From assembly GCA_028287505.1 (NCBI GenBank), contig JAQBPN010000060.1, forward strand, positions 83,885-147,884: a stretch of DNA of 64,000 bases. The letters are read 5' to 3'. This document shows positions 33,918 to 43,081 of the stretch, one piece after another (positions within the stretch are counted from its first letter, which is position 1; every line of letters begins with the position of its first letter). The notes under the pieces were generated by a model. The model worked only from the letters and a program-made list of their open reading frames with translations, was not told the DNA's origin and did not search any database. The position numbers and the translations under genes are program-made. This stretch comes from Fibrobacterota bacterium (GTDB taxonomy: Bacteria; Fibrobacterota; Fibrobacteria; UBA11236).

Positions 33918-36032
33918 ATGTACTCCCTCCACCTTTCGGGCCATCCCTGGTTTCTCCTCCTGATTCCTCCCGGACTCTGGATCCTGTGGCGCCAATATCG
34001 GGGCTTTTCCGGCGGTGACGGATTTCCCCGCGCCCGCGGGTTGTTGTTCGCCTTGCAGGCCCTGGCCTTCGTGATGCTGGTGGTTTCCCTGACGGCTCCG
34101 GAACTGAGGCGCCACAAAGTGGAGTTCCACAATCCCGCCGTCCTCATCCTGCGGGATCAGAGCGCCAGCTTCCGGAACGGGGCCTACCTGGGCGCGGGCG
34201 CGCGCTATAAGGAATTCGAAGAGCTCCTGGCCCGGACTTACGGGGCGCGGAAATTCGACATACGCGTGATCGACTTCGCGGAAACGGCCTGGCCGGTATC
34301 GGGATTCCCGAAACCGGGACGCCCCGAAGCGGTAAAGGCGGACGGGGACGACGCTTCCCTGACCAGTCTGGCCGCTTTGGCGGATTTCGTGGATTCGGCG
34401 GCCATTCCCAACCTGCAGGCGGCATTCCTGTTTTCCGATGGGCGATCCAATCTCGATTCCGGCCGCGCCTCGCCCATGTGGCGGATCCCGCTGTATCCGG
34501 TGATATTCCCCTCGGACTCAATCGCGGAAATCCAACCCGAGCGGGCGCAATTGTCCCTCAACCAGGGAGCGGCCGGCGGCGCCGTGGACGTGGAAGTCGC
34601 CTGGCGGCCGGTGGGGAAGACCGGGCAGGACGCTTCGCTGAAGATATTGCAAGGCAACAGGACCCTGCTCACGCGCCGGCTCGCCGCCCGTGCGCAGACC
34701 CAGGGGACCCCTGCGGATTCGAACCGGCCCAAGCTGGGGGAGGAGGAGAAAATCCGCTTCGCCTGGAATCCGGACCGATCCGTACTGGAAGGCCGCGATC
34801 CCATCCGGGCGGTTGTGCAACCCATCGAGGCCGCGGCAGATTTCGATCCGTACAACGATACCTTGGGCGTTTCCTTTCCCCAGGGCCGCGCCGATCGGAT
34901 CATCCATGTTTTACGCCCCGTGCGCAGCCTGGATGAGAAGGGCATGCTGGGGATCCTGGAAGCCTGGGAAGGGACCCGGGTTTCCTTTTTCGGCGTCGAG
35001 GATATCGGACGGATGACGCTTACGGCCAAGGACCAGGTCTGGGTGGAGGCGGGAGCGTTGGGGGCGCAAGGCCGGTTGCTGGCATGGCTGCAAACCACGC
35101 CGGCCAAAGTGGCGGTCTATTCCCGCACGGATTCCGGCCGTAACCCGCAGATTCCCGGTATCGCGCCCGTTCCCTGGCATTCCTTCTCTCCCGCGGCGGA
35201 AATCAAGGTGGGCAAAGCGGCGGCGGAAGCCTTTCCGGACGAAGCGGTGCGCCTCAAAAGCCTGGCTTCGGAGCCGATGGAAGCCCCGGAAGCCTCCGGG
35301 TCGGCCTGGGTCGAGCTGCTGGAAGGCGGCCGGCGCGGGATGCTGATGGGACGGATAGCCCTGGGGCAGGGGAAGCGCGCATTCTTCTTTTCCCTCCCCG
35401 CCATCTGGGATCCGCTTTTCGATCCCCAATCGGATTTCGCCACCCGGGAGAACATCGCTGGATATGTCAAGGCCGCGCAAATCCTGGCCGGCCTGGAAGA
35501 CGGCGCGGTTAGGGTTTCCCGCCCGGCCCGGGTTTATCATATGGTTCCCTTCGACGTGGAAATCCGCGTTCCGGAAAAGCCGGAAACGGGAAAAGGGGCG
35601 GTCGGCCCTTTGGTTTTCTCCATCACCGGAGGCGCGGGATTCTCCCGGGAGTGGCCGCAACCCGGAATGATCAAGGGCGTGGCGCTGGCCCGCGGCAGAT
35701 ACCAATTGCGATTGCAGGCGGGGACGGAAACCCTGTGGCGCGATTCCCTGGAGGTGGCTCCCAAGGCCGCGCTGGAACTCGCGCGCATCGGGTTCGATCG
35801 CGGTTCTTTGGAAGACGCGGCCATGCGATCGGGAGGGAAAATCGTGGAGCCCGCCGGACGCTTGTCCGATTCCGGTGCGGTAACATCAATGTTACCCAAC
35901 CTCCCGGCAGCGCAGATCCGGATGGAAAAAACCGCCGACTTCCGCCTGTACAACACCCTGGCCCAATGCATTTTCGTGCTCGTCCTCCTTTCCCTTTCCT
36001 GGTTCCTCCGGAAAAAGTGGGACTTGGACTGA
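33918..36032 (+). CDS. Membrane protein with VWA-like domain (BatA-type architecture)
   Basis: A 704-residue protein with two N-terminal membrane helices (about 11-26 and 42-60) and one at the C-terminus (about 680-697), leaving most of the protein outside the cytoplasm. After the second helix comes VEFHNPAVLILRDQSASF, where D80-x-S82-x-S84 fits the metal-site DxSxS of von Willebrand A domains; LFSDGRSNLDSG later fits the second VWA block. The middle (about 290-480) resembles the glutamine-amidotransferase-like fold seen in similar proteins of Planctomycetes and Fibrobacter, without a clear catalytic Cys. Function unknown; such proteins often belong to MoxR/Bat clusters, but no MoxR ATPase is next to it. 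No Shine-Dalgarno is seen before the ATG. Confidence 0.75.
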   Translation: MYSLHLSGHPWFLLLIPPGLWILWRQYRGFSGGDGFPRARGLLFALQALAFVMLVVSLTAPELRRHKVEFHNPAVLILRDQSASFRNGAYLGAGARYKEFEELLARTYGARKFDIRVIDFAETAWPVSGFPKPGRPEAVKADGDDASLTSLAALADFVDSAAIPNLQAAFLFSDGRSNLDSGRASPMWRIPLYPVIFPSDSIAEIQPERAQLSLNQGAAGGAVDVEVAWRPVGKTGQDASLKILQGNRTLLTRRLAARAQTQGTPADSNRPKLGEEEKIRFAWNPDRSVLEGRDPIRAVVQPIEAAADFDPYNDTLGVSFPQGRADRIIHVLRPVRSLDEKGMLGILEAWEGTRVSFFGVEDIGRMTLTAKDQVWVEAGALGAQGRLLAWLQTTPAKVAVYSRTDSGRNPQIPGIAPVPWHSFSPAAEIKVGKAAAEAFPDEAVRLKSLASEPMEAPEASGSAWVELLEGGRRGMLMGRIALGQGKRAFFFSLPAIWDPLFDPQSDFATRENIAGYVKAAQILAGLEDGAVRVSRPARVYHMVPFDVEIRVPEKPETGKGAVGPLVFSITGGAGFSREWPQPGMIKGVALARGRYQLRLQAGTETLWRDSLEVAPKAALELARIGFDRGSLEDAAMRSGGKIVEPAGRLSDSGAVTSMLPNLPAAQIRMEKTADFRLYNTLAQCIFVLVLLSLSWFLRKKWDLD

Positions 36033-36033
36033 C

Positions 36034-36047
36034 TGCACGGACGTGCA
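36034..36047. other. Palindrome after the VWA-like gene
   Basis: TGCACG-GA-CGTGCA, directly after the stop codon at 36032. Further on, CCCGA-AA-TCGGG followed by ACTTTT (36084-36101) may be a weak terminator. Confidence 0.35.
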
Positions 36048-36239
36048 TCATCCGTCGGCAAGCTTTCCGGTTTTACTACTTCCCCCGAAATCGGGACTTT
36101 TCCGCCCTGTCTGGTTAAGTCCATGATTTGAAGGTCGTTACCCCTCCGGTGGATCGGCTTCCAGAAGTTACCCCGCGTTTTCAACCCCGCCATTACAGGT
36201 TTTTGAGGTGACAGGGGAAATTTATTTTCCCGCCGATTC

Positions 36240-36272
36240 TTTGTTTTTTTAGGGGTAATTATGGTAGATTTT
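36240..36272 (+). promoter_or_regulatory. Candidate promoter of the dcw cluster (TTTG-N21-TAGATTTT)
   Basis: TTTG at 36240-36243 and TAGATTTT at 36265-36272 are 21 bp apart, which matches the Bacteroidota pattern TTTG-N19-21-TAnnTTTG. The MraZ operator overlaps the -7 part. The start would be near 36279, leaving about 12 nt before the ATG and no room for a Shine-Dalgarno site. Confidence 0.5.
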
Positions 36273-36286
36273 GGGTAAAATTGGTT
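36252..36286 (+). promoter_or_regulatory. MraZ operator: four TGGGN-like repeats with 5-bp spacers
   Basis: GGGGT, TGGTA, TGGGT and TGGTT follow each other with spacers of exactly 5 bp (AATTA, GATTT, AAAAT), ending 4 bp before the mraZ ATG. MraZ of E. coli and other bacteria binds direct TGGGN repeats spaced by 5 bp to repress its own operon. The spacing and position make this a convincing self-regulation site. Confidence 0.85.
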
Positions 36287-36290
36287 AACA

Positions 36291-36752
36291 ATGGCTGACG
36301 CAAACAACACAATCAAATTAGAGTCCTTCATCGGGAAAGCGACCGTGGCTATCGACGCCACCGGCCGCACGAATTTCCCGAAGGATTTCCGCAAGATTCT
36401 GAAGGACGAAGCGGGCGGCCAAGTGATCGTCACCATAGCCGACGGCCGGACCCTGGCGCTATATCCGGTGTACGAGTGGAACAACTACATCCAATATCTG
36501 GAGAGCCTGGGACGCGGAGCCGACGTTTCCAAATTCCGCGCGCGCATCACCTCGATGGCGAAGCTCTCGGTGCTGGACGGACAGAATCGCATTTCCCTGA
36601 CTTCGGAGCAGATGACGTACGCCGGCATCGGAGGCGAAGTGACCTTCGTGGGCGACGGTAAGCGCGTGCGCCTGTGGGCTCCGGTCAAATACTCGCAGCA
36701 GATTGAAGTGATCTCGCCCGATGAAGAAAAGCAATTCGAGAACTGGTTTTGA
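36291..36752 (+). CDS. mraZ: Transcriptional regulator MraZ
   Basis: First gene of the division and cell-wall cluster. MraZ is a ring-forming, AbrB-fold DNA-binding repressor of its own operon. The 153-residue protein has two SpoVT/AbrB-like halves: ATVAIDATGRTNFPKDFRKIL near the N-terminus (cited to its key DxxGRxxxPxxFR residues) and the second half VLDGQNRISLTSEQMTYAG, each carrying the family arginine-containing turn. Its operator lies immediately upstream. No Shine-Dalgarno sequence precedes the ATG. Its stop overlaps the rsmH start by one base (TGATG). Confidence 0.93.
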   Translation: MADANNTIKLESFIGKATVAIDATGRTNFPKDFRKILKDEAGGQVIVTIADGRTLALYPVYEWNNYIQYLESLGRGADVSKFRARITSMAKLSVLDGQNRISLTSEQMTYAGIGGEVTFVGDGKRVRLWAPVKYSQQIEVISPDEEKQFENWF

Positions 36753-37714
36753 TGGGCAAGGCCGAGGGACGTCCGCGCAGACAAGCGGGCACCGATCACG
36801 GATACCATCTGCCGGTGATGGCGGACGAGATAACGGAACAGATGGTTATTGACCCGGACGGGATGTACCTGGACGCCACCATGGGGGGCGGGGGACACTC
36901 GGCCCGGATACTGGAAAAGCTGGGATCTGAGGGCAGGCTGCTGGGTTTGGACAGGGACATGGAAGCGGTAGAAAGAAACAAGGCGACTTTTGCGAACGAA
37001 CCCCGCGTACGGGTTGAACGCGCCGAGTTTTCCCGTTTGGCGGAATTTTGCGCCCCGGGCAGCCTGGCGGGCGCTCTTTTCGATCTGGGCGTCAGCTCCC
37101 GCCAGTTGGATGCCAAGGAACGCGGCTTCTCCTTCACCCCTGGCACGGCCCTGGACATGCGCATGGGGAGCGAAGGCCCCGCGGCTTCGGATTTGATTGC
37201 CGGTTGGGATGAATGGGAGCTCGCCAGCGTTTTGCGCAAGAATGCGGACGTAGTGGAGGCCAAACGCCTAGCGCGCAGCATCCTGGCCGCGGTGGAACAA
37301 GGCGACGAGATGAACAGCGATTTGATCCGCAAGGCCGTGGAAAAACTGCCCGGCGTGCGCGACGACAACCGCAATTCCCTGTTGGCCCGGGTTTTCCAGG
37401 CCATCCGGATGGAAGTGAACGACGAGATGGGGCAGGTGGACGCGGGCCTGAAGGCCGCGGTGGCGTCCCTGCGCAGCGGCGGCCGTCTTTGCGTGCTGAG
37501 CTACCACTCGGTGGAGGATCGCAGGGTCAAGGAGACGCTGGCCGAGTTCGAGAAGGATTGCATCTGCGCCCGGAACCTTCCCGTGTGCATGTGCGGCAGC
37601 AACAACCGCCAATTGCGCAAAGTGCTCCGTAAACCCGGGTTGCCCACCGATGCGGAACGGGACCGGAATCCCCGTGCGCGGAGCGCCAAACTGCGGGTGA
37701 TGGAGAAGGTATGA
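36752..37714 (+). CDS. rsmH: 16S rRNA (cytosine1402-N4)-methyltransferase
   Basis: RsmH (MraW) methylates C1402 of 16S rRNA in the P site. The 320-residue protein has HLPVMADEITEQM near the N-terminus, the SAM-binding ATMGGGGHSARIL, LFDLGVSSRQLD, and the C-terminal LSYHSVEDRRVKE and NPRARSAKLRV. CICARNLPVCMCG supplies the family's Cys pairs. The ATG overlaps the mraZ stop. It overlaps ftsL by 4 bases (ATGA). It is the usual second gene of dcw clusters. Confidence 0.96.
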   Translation: MGKAEGRPRRQAGTDHGYHLPVMADEITEQMVIDPDGMYLDATMGGGGHSARILEKLGSEGRLLGLDRDMEAVERNKATFANEPRVRVERAEFSRLAEFCAPGSLAGALFDLGVSSRQLDAKERGFSFTPGTALDMRMGSEGPAASDLIAGWDEWELASVLRKNADVVEAKRLARSILAAVEQGDEMNSDLIRKAVEKLPGVRDDNRNSLLARVFQAIRMEVNDEMGQVDAGLKAAVASLRSGGRLCVLSYHSVEDRRVKETLAEFEKDCICARNLPVCMCGSNNRQLRKVLRKPGLPTDAERDRNPRARSAKLRVMEKV

Positions 37715-38133
37715 AGGGCCTGAAGCTGCGTACCGTCGTGGGACTCTTCTGCCTGGTGCTGTGCGCGGCGGGCGTGCTGGTGGCCCACGTGTGGAAGCAG
37801 AACGCCTACGTCCGCCTTTCCATGTCTACGGTAAAAATCGGCAAGGTCCGGACCCAATTGCAGAATGATATCGCCCTGCTGGAGATTTCCGTGGGCGGAT
37901 TGAAGAAGTTGTCGCGCATCGAAGGCATGGCCAAGGGCCGCTTCGGGCTGGAATACGGGAACGCACCCGTTCTGGTCTACCTGGAAAGCGATGCCGCGGA
38001 AAGCAAAGAAGGCGCGGCATCGGCCTCCGCATCCCTTATCAAGGATAGGGCTCCGGAAGCGATGGCCAAAGCGGGATCCGAAGCCAAAGGGTTGGAAGCC
38101 GGAAAGGTCGCATGGCGAATAAAAGGATACTGA
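37711..38133 (+). CDS. ftsL: FtsL-like cell division protein
   Basis: A 140-residue bitopic protein: short cytoplasmic start, a membrane helix at about 7-27, then a leucine-rich coiled coil (about 35-70, VKIGKVRTQLQNDIALLEIS) and an Ala/Ser/Lys-rich tail of unusual length. Position between rsmH and ftsI, overlap with both, and topology identify it as FtsL, the partner of FtsB and FtsQ in activating FtsWI. FtsL proteins share little sequence, so the call rests on context and topology. It overlaps ftsI by 22 bp. Confidence 0.8.
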   Translation: MKGLKLRTVVGLFCLVLCAAGVLVAHVWKQNAYVRLSMSTVKIGKVRTQLQNDIALLEISVGGLKKLSRIEGMAKGRFGLEYGNAPVLVYLESDAAESKEGAASASASLIKDRAPEAMAKAGSEAKGLEAGKVAWRIKGY

Positions 38134-40031
38134 CCCTGGGCTTCCTGCTGGCGATCGCCTGGTTCGGCATGATCGCCCGCGTGGCCTGGGTCCAGGTGGT
38201 CAAATCCGGTTATTACCAGGAGATGGCCTCCAGCCAGAGCATCCGCCGCAACGTGGTGGCCCCCAAGCGCGGCGAGATCCTGGACCGGGATCTGCAGAAG
38301 CTGGTGGTGAACGCGGACGTGGAATTGGAATCCGGCGCGTTTTCCGACGCCAAGGGGAATGTCACCAACGCCCGCATGCGCAAGCTGAGCCGCGTGTGTC
38401 CCCAGGGCTTTCTGGCCGGACAGGTGCTGGGCACGGTGGGCAAGGACGGCTACGGACAGTTGGGCCTGGAATATTTCCTGGACAAGGAGCTGCGCGGCAC
38501 GGACGGGTGGAAATATCTCCGTCACGACGTCAAGAACCACTATTATCCCGGCTTCGAGGAAAAGCAGAAAGCGGCCATCAACGGCACCAACGTGGTGCTC
38601 ACCCTGGATTCGAAACTGCAGGAAATAACCGAGCATGCCCTGGAGCGCGGCGTGCAGAAGGCGGGGGCCAAGCAGGGCGTGGCCATTATAGTGGATCCTT
38701 ACTCCGGGGACATCCTGGCCATGGCCAATTATCCCTTCTACAATCCCAATACCCGCGACGGCGAGGACAAGGATGCCTGGAAGAACCAGGCCGTGGTCAA
38801 GGTCTACGAACCCGGTTCCACCTTCAAGATCATCACCAGTTCCGCCCTTTTGGAGGAAAAACTCATCAAGCCCACGGACAGCCTGGACGGCGAGAACGGG
38901 CAGTACAAGATTTCCGGGCAGATCATCCGCGATACCCATCCTCGCGGCCGCATCAGCTTCACCGATGCCCTGGCCTATTCCAGCAACATCTGTTTCGCCA
39001 AGGCATCCACCCGCCTGAAGCCCGAGACCTTCTATAAATACATCCGTTCGTTCGGCTTCGGCATGAAGAGCGGAGTGGGGCTTCCCGCGGAGGAGAGCGG
39101 CGTGCTCAAGTCCGTGGGGGAGTGGAGCGGGCGCACCCAGGCCACCATCGCCTTCGGCCACGAAATCTCCACGACCCCCCTGCAGGTGGTCATGGCCGCC
39201 GCCGCCATCGCCAACGGAGGCATGCTGATGAAACCCCGCATCGTCAAAGCATGGACGGACAATAACGGCCAGATGGTCCAGGACCTGCCGCCCCGCGCCG
39301 TGCGCAGGGTAATGTCCGAGGCCACCGCCGATCAGGTAAAGGCCATGATGGCGGCCGTGGTGGAATACGGCACCGCCGCGGACATCAAGAGCGACCGCAT
39401 CGCATTGGCCGGCAAGACCGGCACCGCGGAGAAAATCGACGCGGAAACCGGCAAATACGTGCATGGCCTGTTCAATTCCTCCTTCCTGGGCATGGCTCCC
39501 GTGGATCGCCCTGAGTTCGTCTGCCTGGTGCTGCTGGACGAACCCTCCCTATTCAAATACGGAGGCCAGAGCGCCGCCCCGATTTTCCGCGAGATTGTCG
39601 ATCGCGTTTTGGCCAACCCCGACTACCCCTTGGCCCGCCGCGCCTCCAAGCCGGTGGAAGTGGCATCGGACTCCGCCGTGGTACCGGATCTCCTGGGTTA
39701 CCGGTATGCGGACGCCAAGCAGGTGATGTCCGGCACGCGCCGCGGCATGAAGTCCGAAGGCGCGGGCGAAGTGGTGCTGGCCCAGGCTCCGCGGCCGGGA
39801 ACGCGCGTGCGGTCCTCGGATACCGTGGTGGTTTCCCTGGGGGCGCTGGACTCCCGGCTGATGCCGGACCTGAACAACAATACCCTGCGTGACGCCTTGC
39901 TCAAGCTGAAGAACCTGGGGCTGGACGTGGAATATACCGGCACCGGCCGCATCATCCGCCAGGAACCGGCGATGGGCGCGCCCGTCAAGGCCGGACAGAA
40001 ATGCACCCTCACCCTTGGATGGATGGGCTGA
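38112..40031 (+). CDS. ftsI: Division transpeptidase FtsI (class B PBP) with C-terminal PASTA domains
   Basis: The septal peptidoglycan transpeptidase. A membrane helix (about 8-26) precedes the pedestal domain (RRNVVAPKRGEILDRD, 45-60). The transpeptidase domain has Ser236 in STFK (236-239), SSN at 290-292 and KTG at 435-437, all intact. The last 110 residues contain two PASTA-like repeats (VPDLLGYRYADAKQVM and MPDLNNNTLRDALLKLKNLG), which makes it similar to SpoVD/PBP2x-type rather than E. coli FtsI. At 639 residues it is complete. It overlaps ftsL by 22 bp, and murE starts 1 bp after its stop. Confidence 0.94.
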   Translation: MANKRILTLGFLLAIAWFGMIARVAWVQVVKSGYYQEMASSQSIRRNVVAPKRGEILDRDLQKLVVNADVELESGAFSDAKGNVTNARMRKLSRVCPQGFLAGQVLGTVGKDGYGQLGLEYFLDKELRGTDGWKYLRHDVKNHYYPGFEEKQKAAINGTNVVLTLDSKLQEITEHALERGVQKAGAKQGVAIIVDPYSGDILAMANYPFYNPNTRDGEDKDAWKNQAVVKVYEPGSTFKIITSSALLEEKLIKPTDSLDGENGQYKISGQIIRDTHPRGRISFTDALAYSSNICFAKASTRLKPETFYKYIRSFGFGMKSGVGLPAEESGVLKSVGEWSGRTQATIAFGHEISTTPLQVVMAAAAIANGGMLMKPRIVKAWTDNNGQMVQDLPPRAVRRVMSEATADQVKAMMAAVVEYGTAADIKSDRIALAGKTGTAEKIDAETGKYVHGLFNSSFLGMAPVDRPEFVCLVLLDEPSLFKYGGQSAAPIFREIVDRVLANPDYPLARRASKPVEVASDSAVVPDLLGYRYADAKQVMSGTRRGMKSEGAGEVVLAQAPRPGTRVRSSDTVVVSLGALDSRLMPDLNNNTLRDALLKLKNLGLDVEYTGTGRIIRQEPAMGAPVKAGQKCTLTLGWMG

Positions 40032-40032
40032 A

Positions 40033-41580
40033 ATGAAGCTTTCCACCCTCATGCGCGAAGCGGGACTGGGACTGGTGGCCAATACGGATCCGGATCTCAC
40101 CGGCGTGCGCATCGATTCCCGCAAGGTGGAAAAAGGCAATCTTTTCCTGGCCCTCAAGGGCGCCCATGACGACGGCTCCAGGTACGTGGCCGATGTGATT
40201 TCGCGCGGCGCGGCCGCGGTGCTTTCCGAAGGCAATTCCCATCCCGCCCTCGAAGGCGCCACCGAACCCCATCCCGGGGCGGAAATCATCCCCTGTCCGG
40301 GCCTGCGGGTACATGTTGGCGATTTGTTCAACGCGTGGTACGGCCGTCCCGCCGAGGGGATGGATACCGTGGCGGTGACCGGCACCAACGGCAAGTCCAC
40401 GATCACCAAGCTGGTTTCCGGCGTGCTGAAGGCGGCGGGACGCAAAGTGATTTCCCTGGGGACCATCAGCTACGATATCGACGGCGAGGCGCTTCCGTCC
40501 AATCTCACCACCCCCGGTCCGGACGAATTCTTCCATATGCTGCGCCTGGGCGCGGATAAGAAGTGCACGGCCCTGTCCATGGAAGTCTCCTCCCACGCCC
40601 TCAGCCAGGATCGCGTGCGCGGCGTGCTGTTCTCCCGGGCCATTTTCACCAACCTCACCCGCGACCACATGGATTACCATCGGGATTTCGAAGACTATTA
40701 CCAGGCCAAAAAGCGCCTGTTCACCTCCTATCTGCGGCCCGGCGGCATCGCGATCCTGAACATCGATTCCCCCCAGGGCGCGCAGTTGAACCGCGAACTC
40801 TCCTGCGCCAAATTGACTTTCTCCCGCGGAGAAGCGAAATCCGGAGGGTCCTCCATCGCCGTTGCGGCTTCCTCCGCCGCCGATGTGGTGCTCACCGGCA
40901 GCACGCTCACCCTTTCCGGCAGCGAATTCGAAATCGCTTTCCGCGGCGTTCCTTTCAAGTTCCGCTCCAAACTGGTCGGGACCATCAATCTGGAAAACCT
41001 GCTGGCCGCGGTGACGCTGGGATTCTCCATGGGATTCGATGCCAAGACCATCAACAAGGGCATCCAGGATGTCACCGTCACCGGGCGCAACCAGGTTTTC
41101 ACCTTGCCCAACCGGGCTTTCGCCGTGGTCGACTACGCCCACACCCCGGACGCCCTGGAGCGCGTGCTTCTCAGCCTTCGTCCCCTCACCAAGGGCCGTC
41201 TGGTCTGCCTGTTCGGATGCGGCGGCGATCGGGATCGCACCAAGCGCCCCATCATGGGCGGTATCGCGGTGGAGCGCGCCGACAAGGTTTTCCTGACCAG
41301 CGACAATCCCCGCTCGGAGAACCCGGATTCCATCCTGGCCGAAGTGGCGGCCGGCATGAAAGACCGGACCAAAGCGACCATAGTGCCCGATCGCCGGGAG
41401 GCCATCCGCGCCGCCCTGGATTCCCTGGACGAGGACGATTGCCTCCTCATCGCGGGAAAGGGCCACGAAGATTACCAGATCATCGGCAAGGAAAAAAGGC
41501 ATTTCAGCGACCAGGAAGAGATCCTGGCCTGGGTCGAGGGTTCGACCGCGCCGGGAACCGAGGGCCGCCGTGGAGCTTAA
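40033..41580 (+). CDS. murE: UDP-N-acetylmuramoyl-tripeptide synthetase MurE, meso-DAP type
   Basis: Adds the third residue to the peptidoglycan stem peptide. The 515-residue ligase has the ATP loop TGTNGKST (116-123), MEVSSHALSQDRV, the carbamylated-lysine region, and VVDYAHTPDALERVL. The specificity loop reads DNPRSEN, the signature for meso-diaminopimelate; lysine-adding enzymes have a different residue there. This says the cell wall is DAP-type. The ATG at 40033 follows the ftsI stop by one base; an in-frame upstream start lies inside ftsI. It overlaps murF by 11 bp. Confidence 0.96.
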   Translation: MKLSTLMREAGLGLVANTDPDLTGVRIDSRKVEKGNLFLALKGAHDDGSRYVADVISRGAAAVLSEGNSHPALEGATEPHPGAEIIPCPGLRVHVGDLFNAWYGRPAEGMDTVAVTGTNGKSTITKLVSGVLKAAGRKVISLGTISYDIDGEALPSNLTTPGPDEFFHMLRLGADKKCTALSMEVSSHALSQDRVRGVLFSRAIFTNLTRDHMDYHRDFEDYYQAKKRLFTSYLRPGGIAILNIDSPQGAQLNRELSCAKLTFSRGEAKSGGSSIAVAASSAADVVLTGSTLTLSGSEFEIAFRGVPFKFRSKLVGTINLENLLAAVTLGFSMGFDAKTINKGIQDVTVTGRNQVFTLPNRAFAVVDYAHTPDALERVLLSLRPLTKGRLVCLFGCGGDRDRTKRPIMGGIAVERADKVFLTSDNPRSENPDSILAEVAAGMKDRTKATIVPDRREAIRAALDSLDEDDCLLIAGKGHEDYQIIGKEKRHFSDQEEILAWVEGSTAPGTEGRRGA

Positions 41581-43009
41581 GCTTTCCGAAATGGCGGCCA
41601 TGCTGGATGCGAAGATCCAGGGCAAACATCGCGGCAGCAAGGCGGTACGCCTGTGCACCGACTCGCGGGCCCTCAAGAGCGGCCAGGTTTTCTGGGCGCT
41701 CAAGGGAGAGAATTTCGATGGACACGTATTTGCGAACGAGGCTTTCACCAAGGGAGGGTACGCGGCCGTGGTAGATGAACAATGGTTACTGGAGAACGGC
41801 AAACCCGTCAACGTTTATATCCCGGTAAAGGACACCAATCTGGCCTTGCTGGACCTGGCGCGCGCATACGCGGCCAAGTTCCGCATCCCCAAGATTGCGG
41901 TCACCGGATCCAACGGCAAGACCACCACCAAGGACATGATCGCCCGGGTGCTGGCCATGGTGGGGCCTACGCTCTCCACTCAGGGCAATTTCAACAACCA
42001 GGTGGGCGTGCCGCTCACCCTGTTCGAATTGAAAAAAACCCATAAGTTCGCCGTCATAGAAATGGGCACCAACCATCCCGGCGAGATCGCGCCCCTGTCC
42101 CTTTGCACCAAGCCCACCATCGCCGTGATCACCAATATCGGTTACAGCCACCTGGAACATTTCGGGTCCAAGGAAAAGGTGCGCGAGGAGAAGCTCACCA
42201 TCACCGCCGGTTTCGGGGCCCCCAAAGGAACCCCGAAAAGCCGCGCTTCCGACGTTAAGGGGACCCTGATCCTCAACGTGGACGATCCCTTGTTGGCGCA
42301 AGTGAAGGCCAACTCGCGCCAGAAGCTGCTGACGTTCGGCATCGATCGCGGCCAGATCCGCCCCGCGGATTTGGCGTTCAACGACGACGGTTGCGCGACC
42401 TTCCGCATCGGCCGCACCAAGTTCAGGCTCCAGGTTCCGGGCCGCCACAATGTCTATAATGCCCTGGCCGCCATCGCGGTGGGCACCCAGCTGCGCATTC
42501 CCAAGGCCTTGATTGCGGAGGCTTTGGGCGCCTTCACCGCAAGCAAAAACAGAATGCAGGTCAAGCGGTTGCCCGGTCTTACGGTCCTGGACGATTGCTA
42601 CAACGCCAATCCTTCTTCCATGAAATCGGCCTTGGCCACCCTGGGCGCCTTCCGCGTGCCCGGCCGCCGCGTGGCCGTGCTGGGCGATATGCTGGAGCTG
42701 GGTCCCGAAGGGGACAAGCTGCATAAGGAGATGGGCCACTACCTGGTGGAGATGGGCGTGGACGAACTGTTCACCTTCGGCAACTCAAGCCGCCATATCA
42801 ACAGTGGGGCCCGGGAAAAGGGGCTGCCCCGTTCCCGCGCGCATCACTTCTCCGATTTCGATCTCATGACGGAAGAGCTCATGCGCTTTCTGGTCTCCGG
42901 CGACGTGGTGCTGGTCAAGGCCTCGCGAGGCATGAAGTTGGAACGCGTATTCGAGTTTCTCAAGGAAAAGTCCAAGACGTCTGCGTTTCGGCATGAGGAA
43001 CGGGCTTAG
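41570..43009 (+). CDS. murF: UDP-N-acetylmuramoyl-tripeptide--D-alanyl-D-alanine ligase
   Basis: Completes the pentapeptide by adding D-Ala-D-Ala. The 479-residue protein has CTDSRALKSGQVFWALKGE in the N-terminal domain, the ATP loop TGSNGKTTTKDM near residue 109, EMGTNHPGEI and LDDCYNANPSSMK, and ends with a C-terminal VLVKASRGMKLE. The start is GTG, inside the end of murE. In other dcw clusters mraY and murD follow; here a 288-bp gap with a large palindrome separates it from ftsW. Confidence 0.95.
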   Translation: MELKLSEMAAMLDAKIQGKHRGSKAVRLCTDSRALKSGQVFWALKGENFDGHVFANEAFTKGGYAAVVDEQWLLENGKPVNVYIPVKDTNLALLDLARAYAAKFRIPKIAVTGSNGKTTTKDMIARVLAMVGPTLSTQGNFNNQVGVPLTLFELKKTHKFAVIEMGTNHPGEIAPLSLCTKPTIAVITNIGYSHLEHFGSKEKVREEKLTITAGFGAPKGTPKSRASDVKGTLILNVDDPLLAQVKANSRQKLLTFGIDRGQIRPADLAFNDDGCATFRIGRTKFRLQVPGRHNVYNALAAIAVGTQLRIPKALIAEALGAFTASKNRMQVKRLPGLTVLDDCYNANPSSMKSALATLGAFRVPGRRVAVLGDMLELGPEGDKLHKEMGHYLVEMGVDELFTFGNSSRHINSGAREKGLPRSRAHHFSDFDLMTEELMRFLVSGDVVLVKASRGMKLERVFEFLKEKSKTSAFRHEERA

Positions 43010-43081
43010 GGGATTGGGCCTAAGATTGGTAATCGCAATGGATAAGGGATTTGAGATGAAGGTGCAATTGATTGGAGATCT

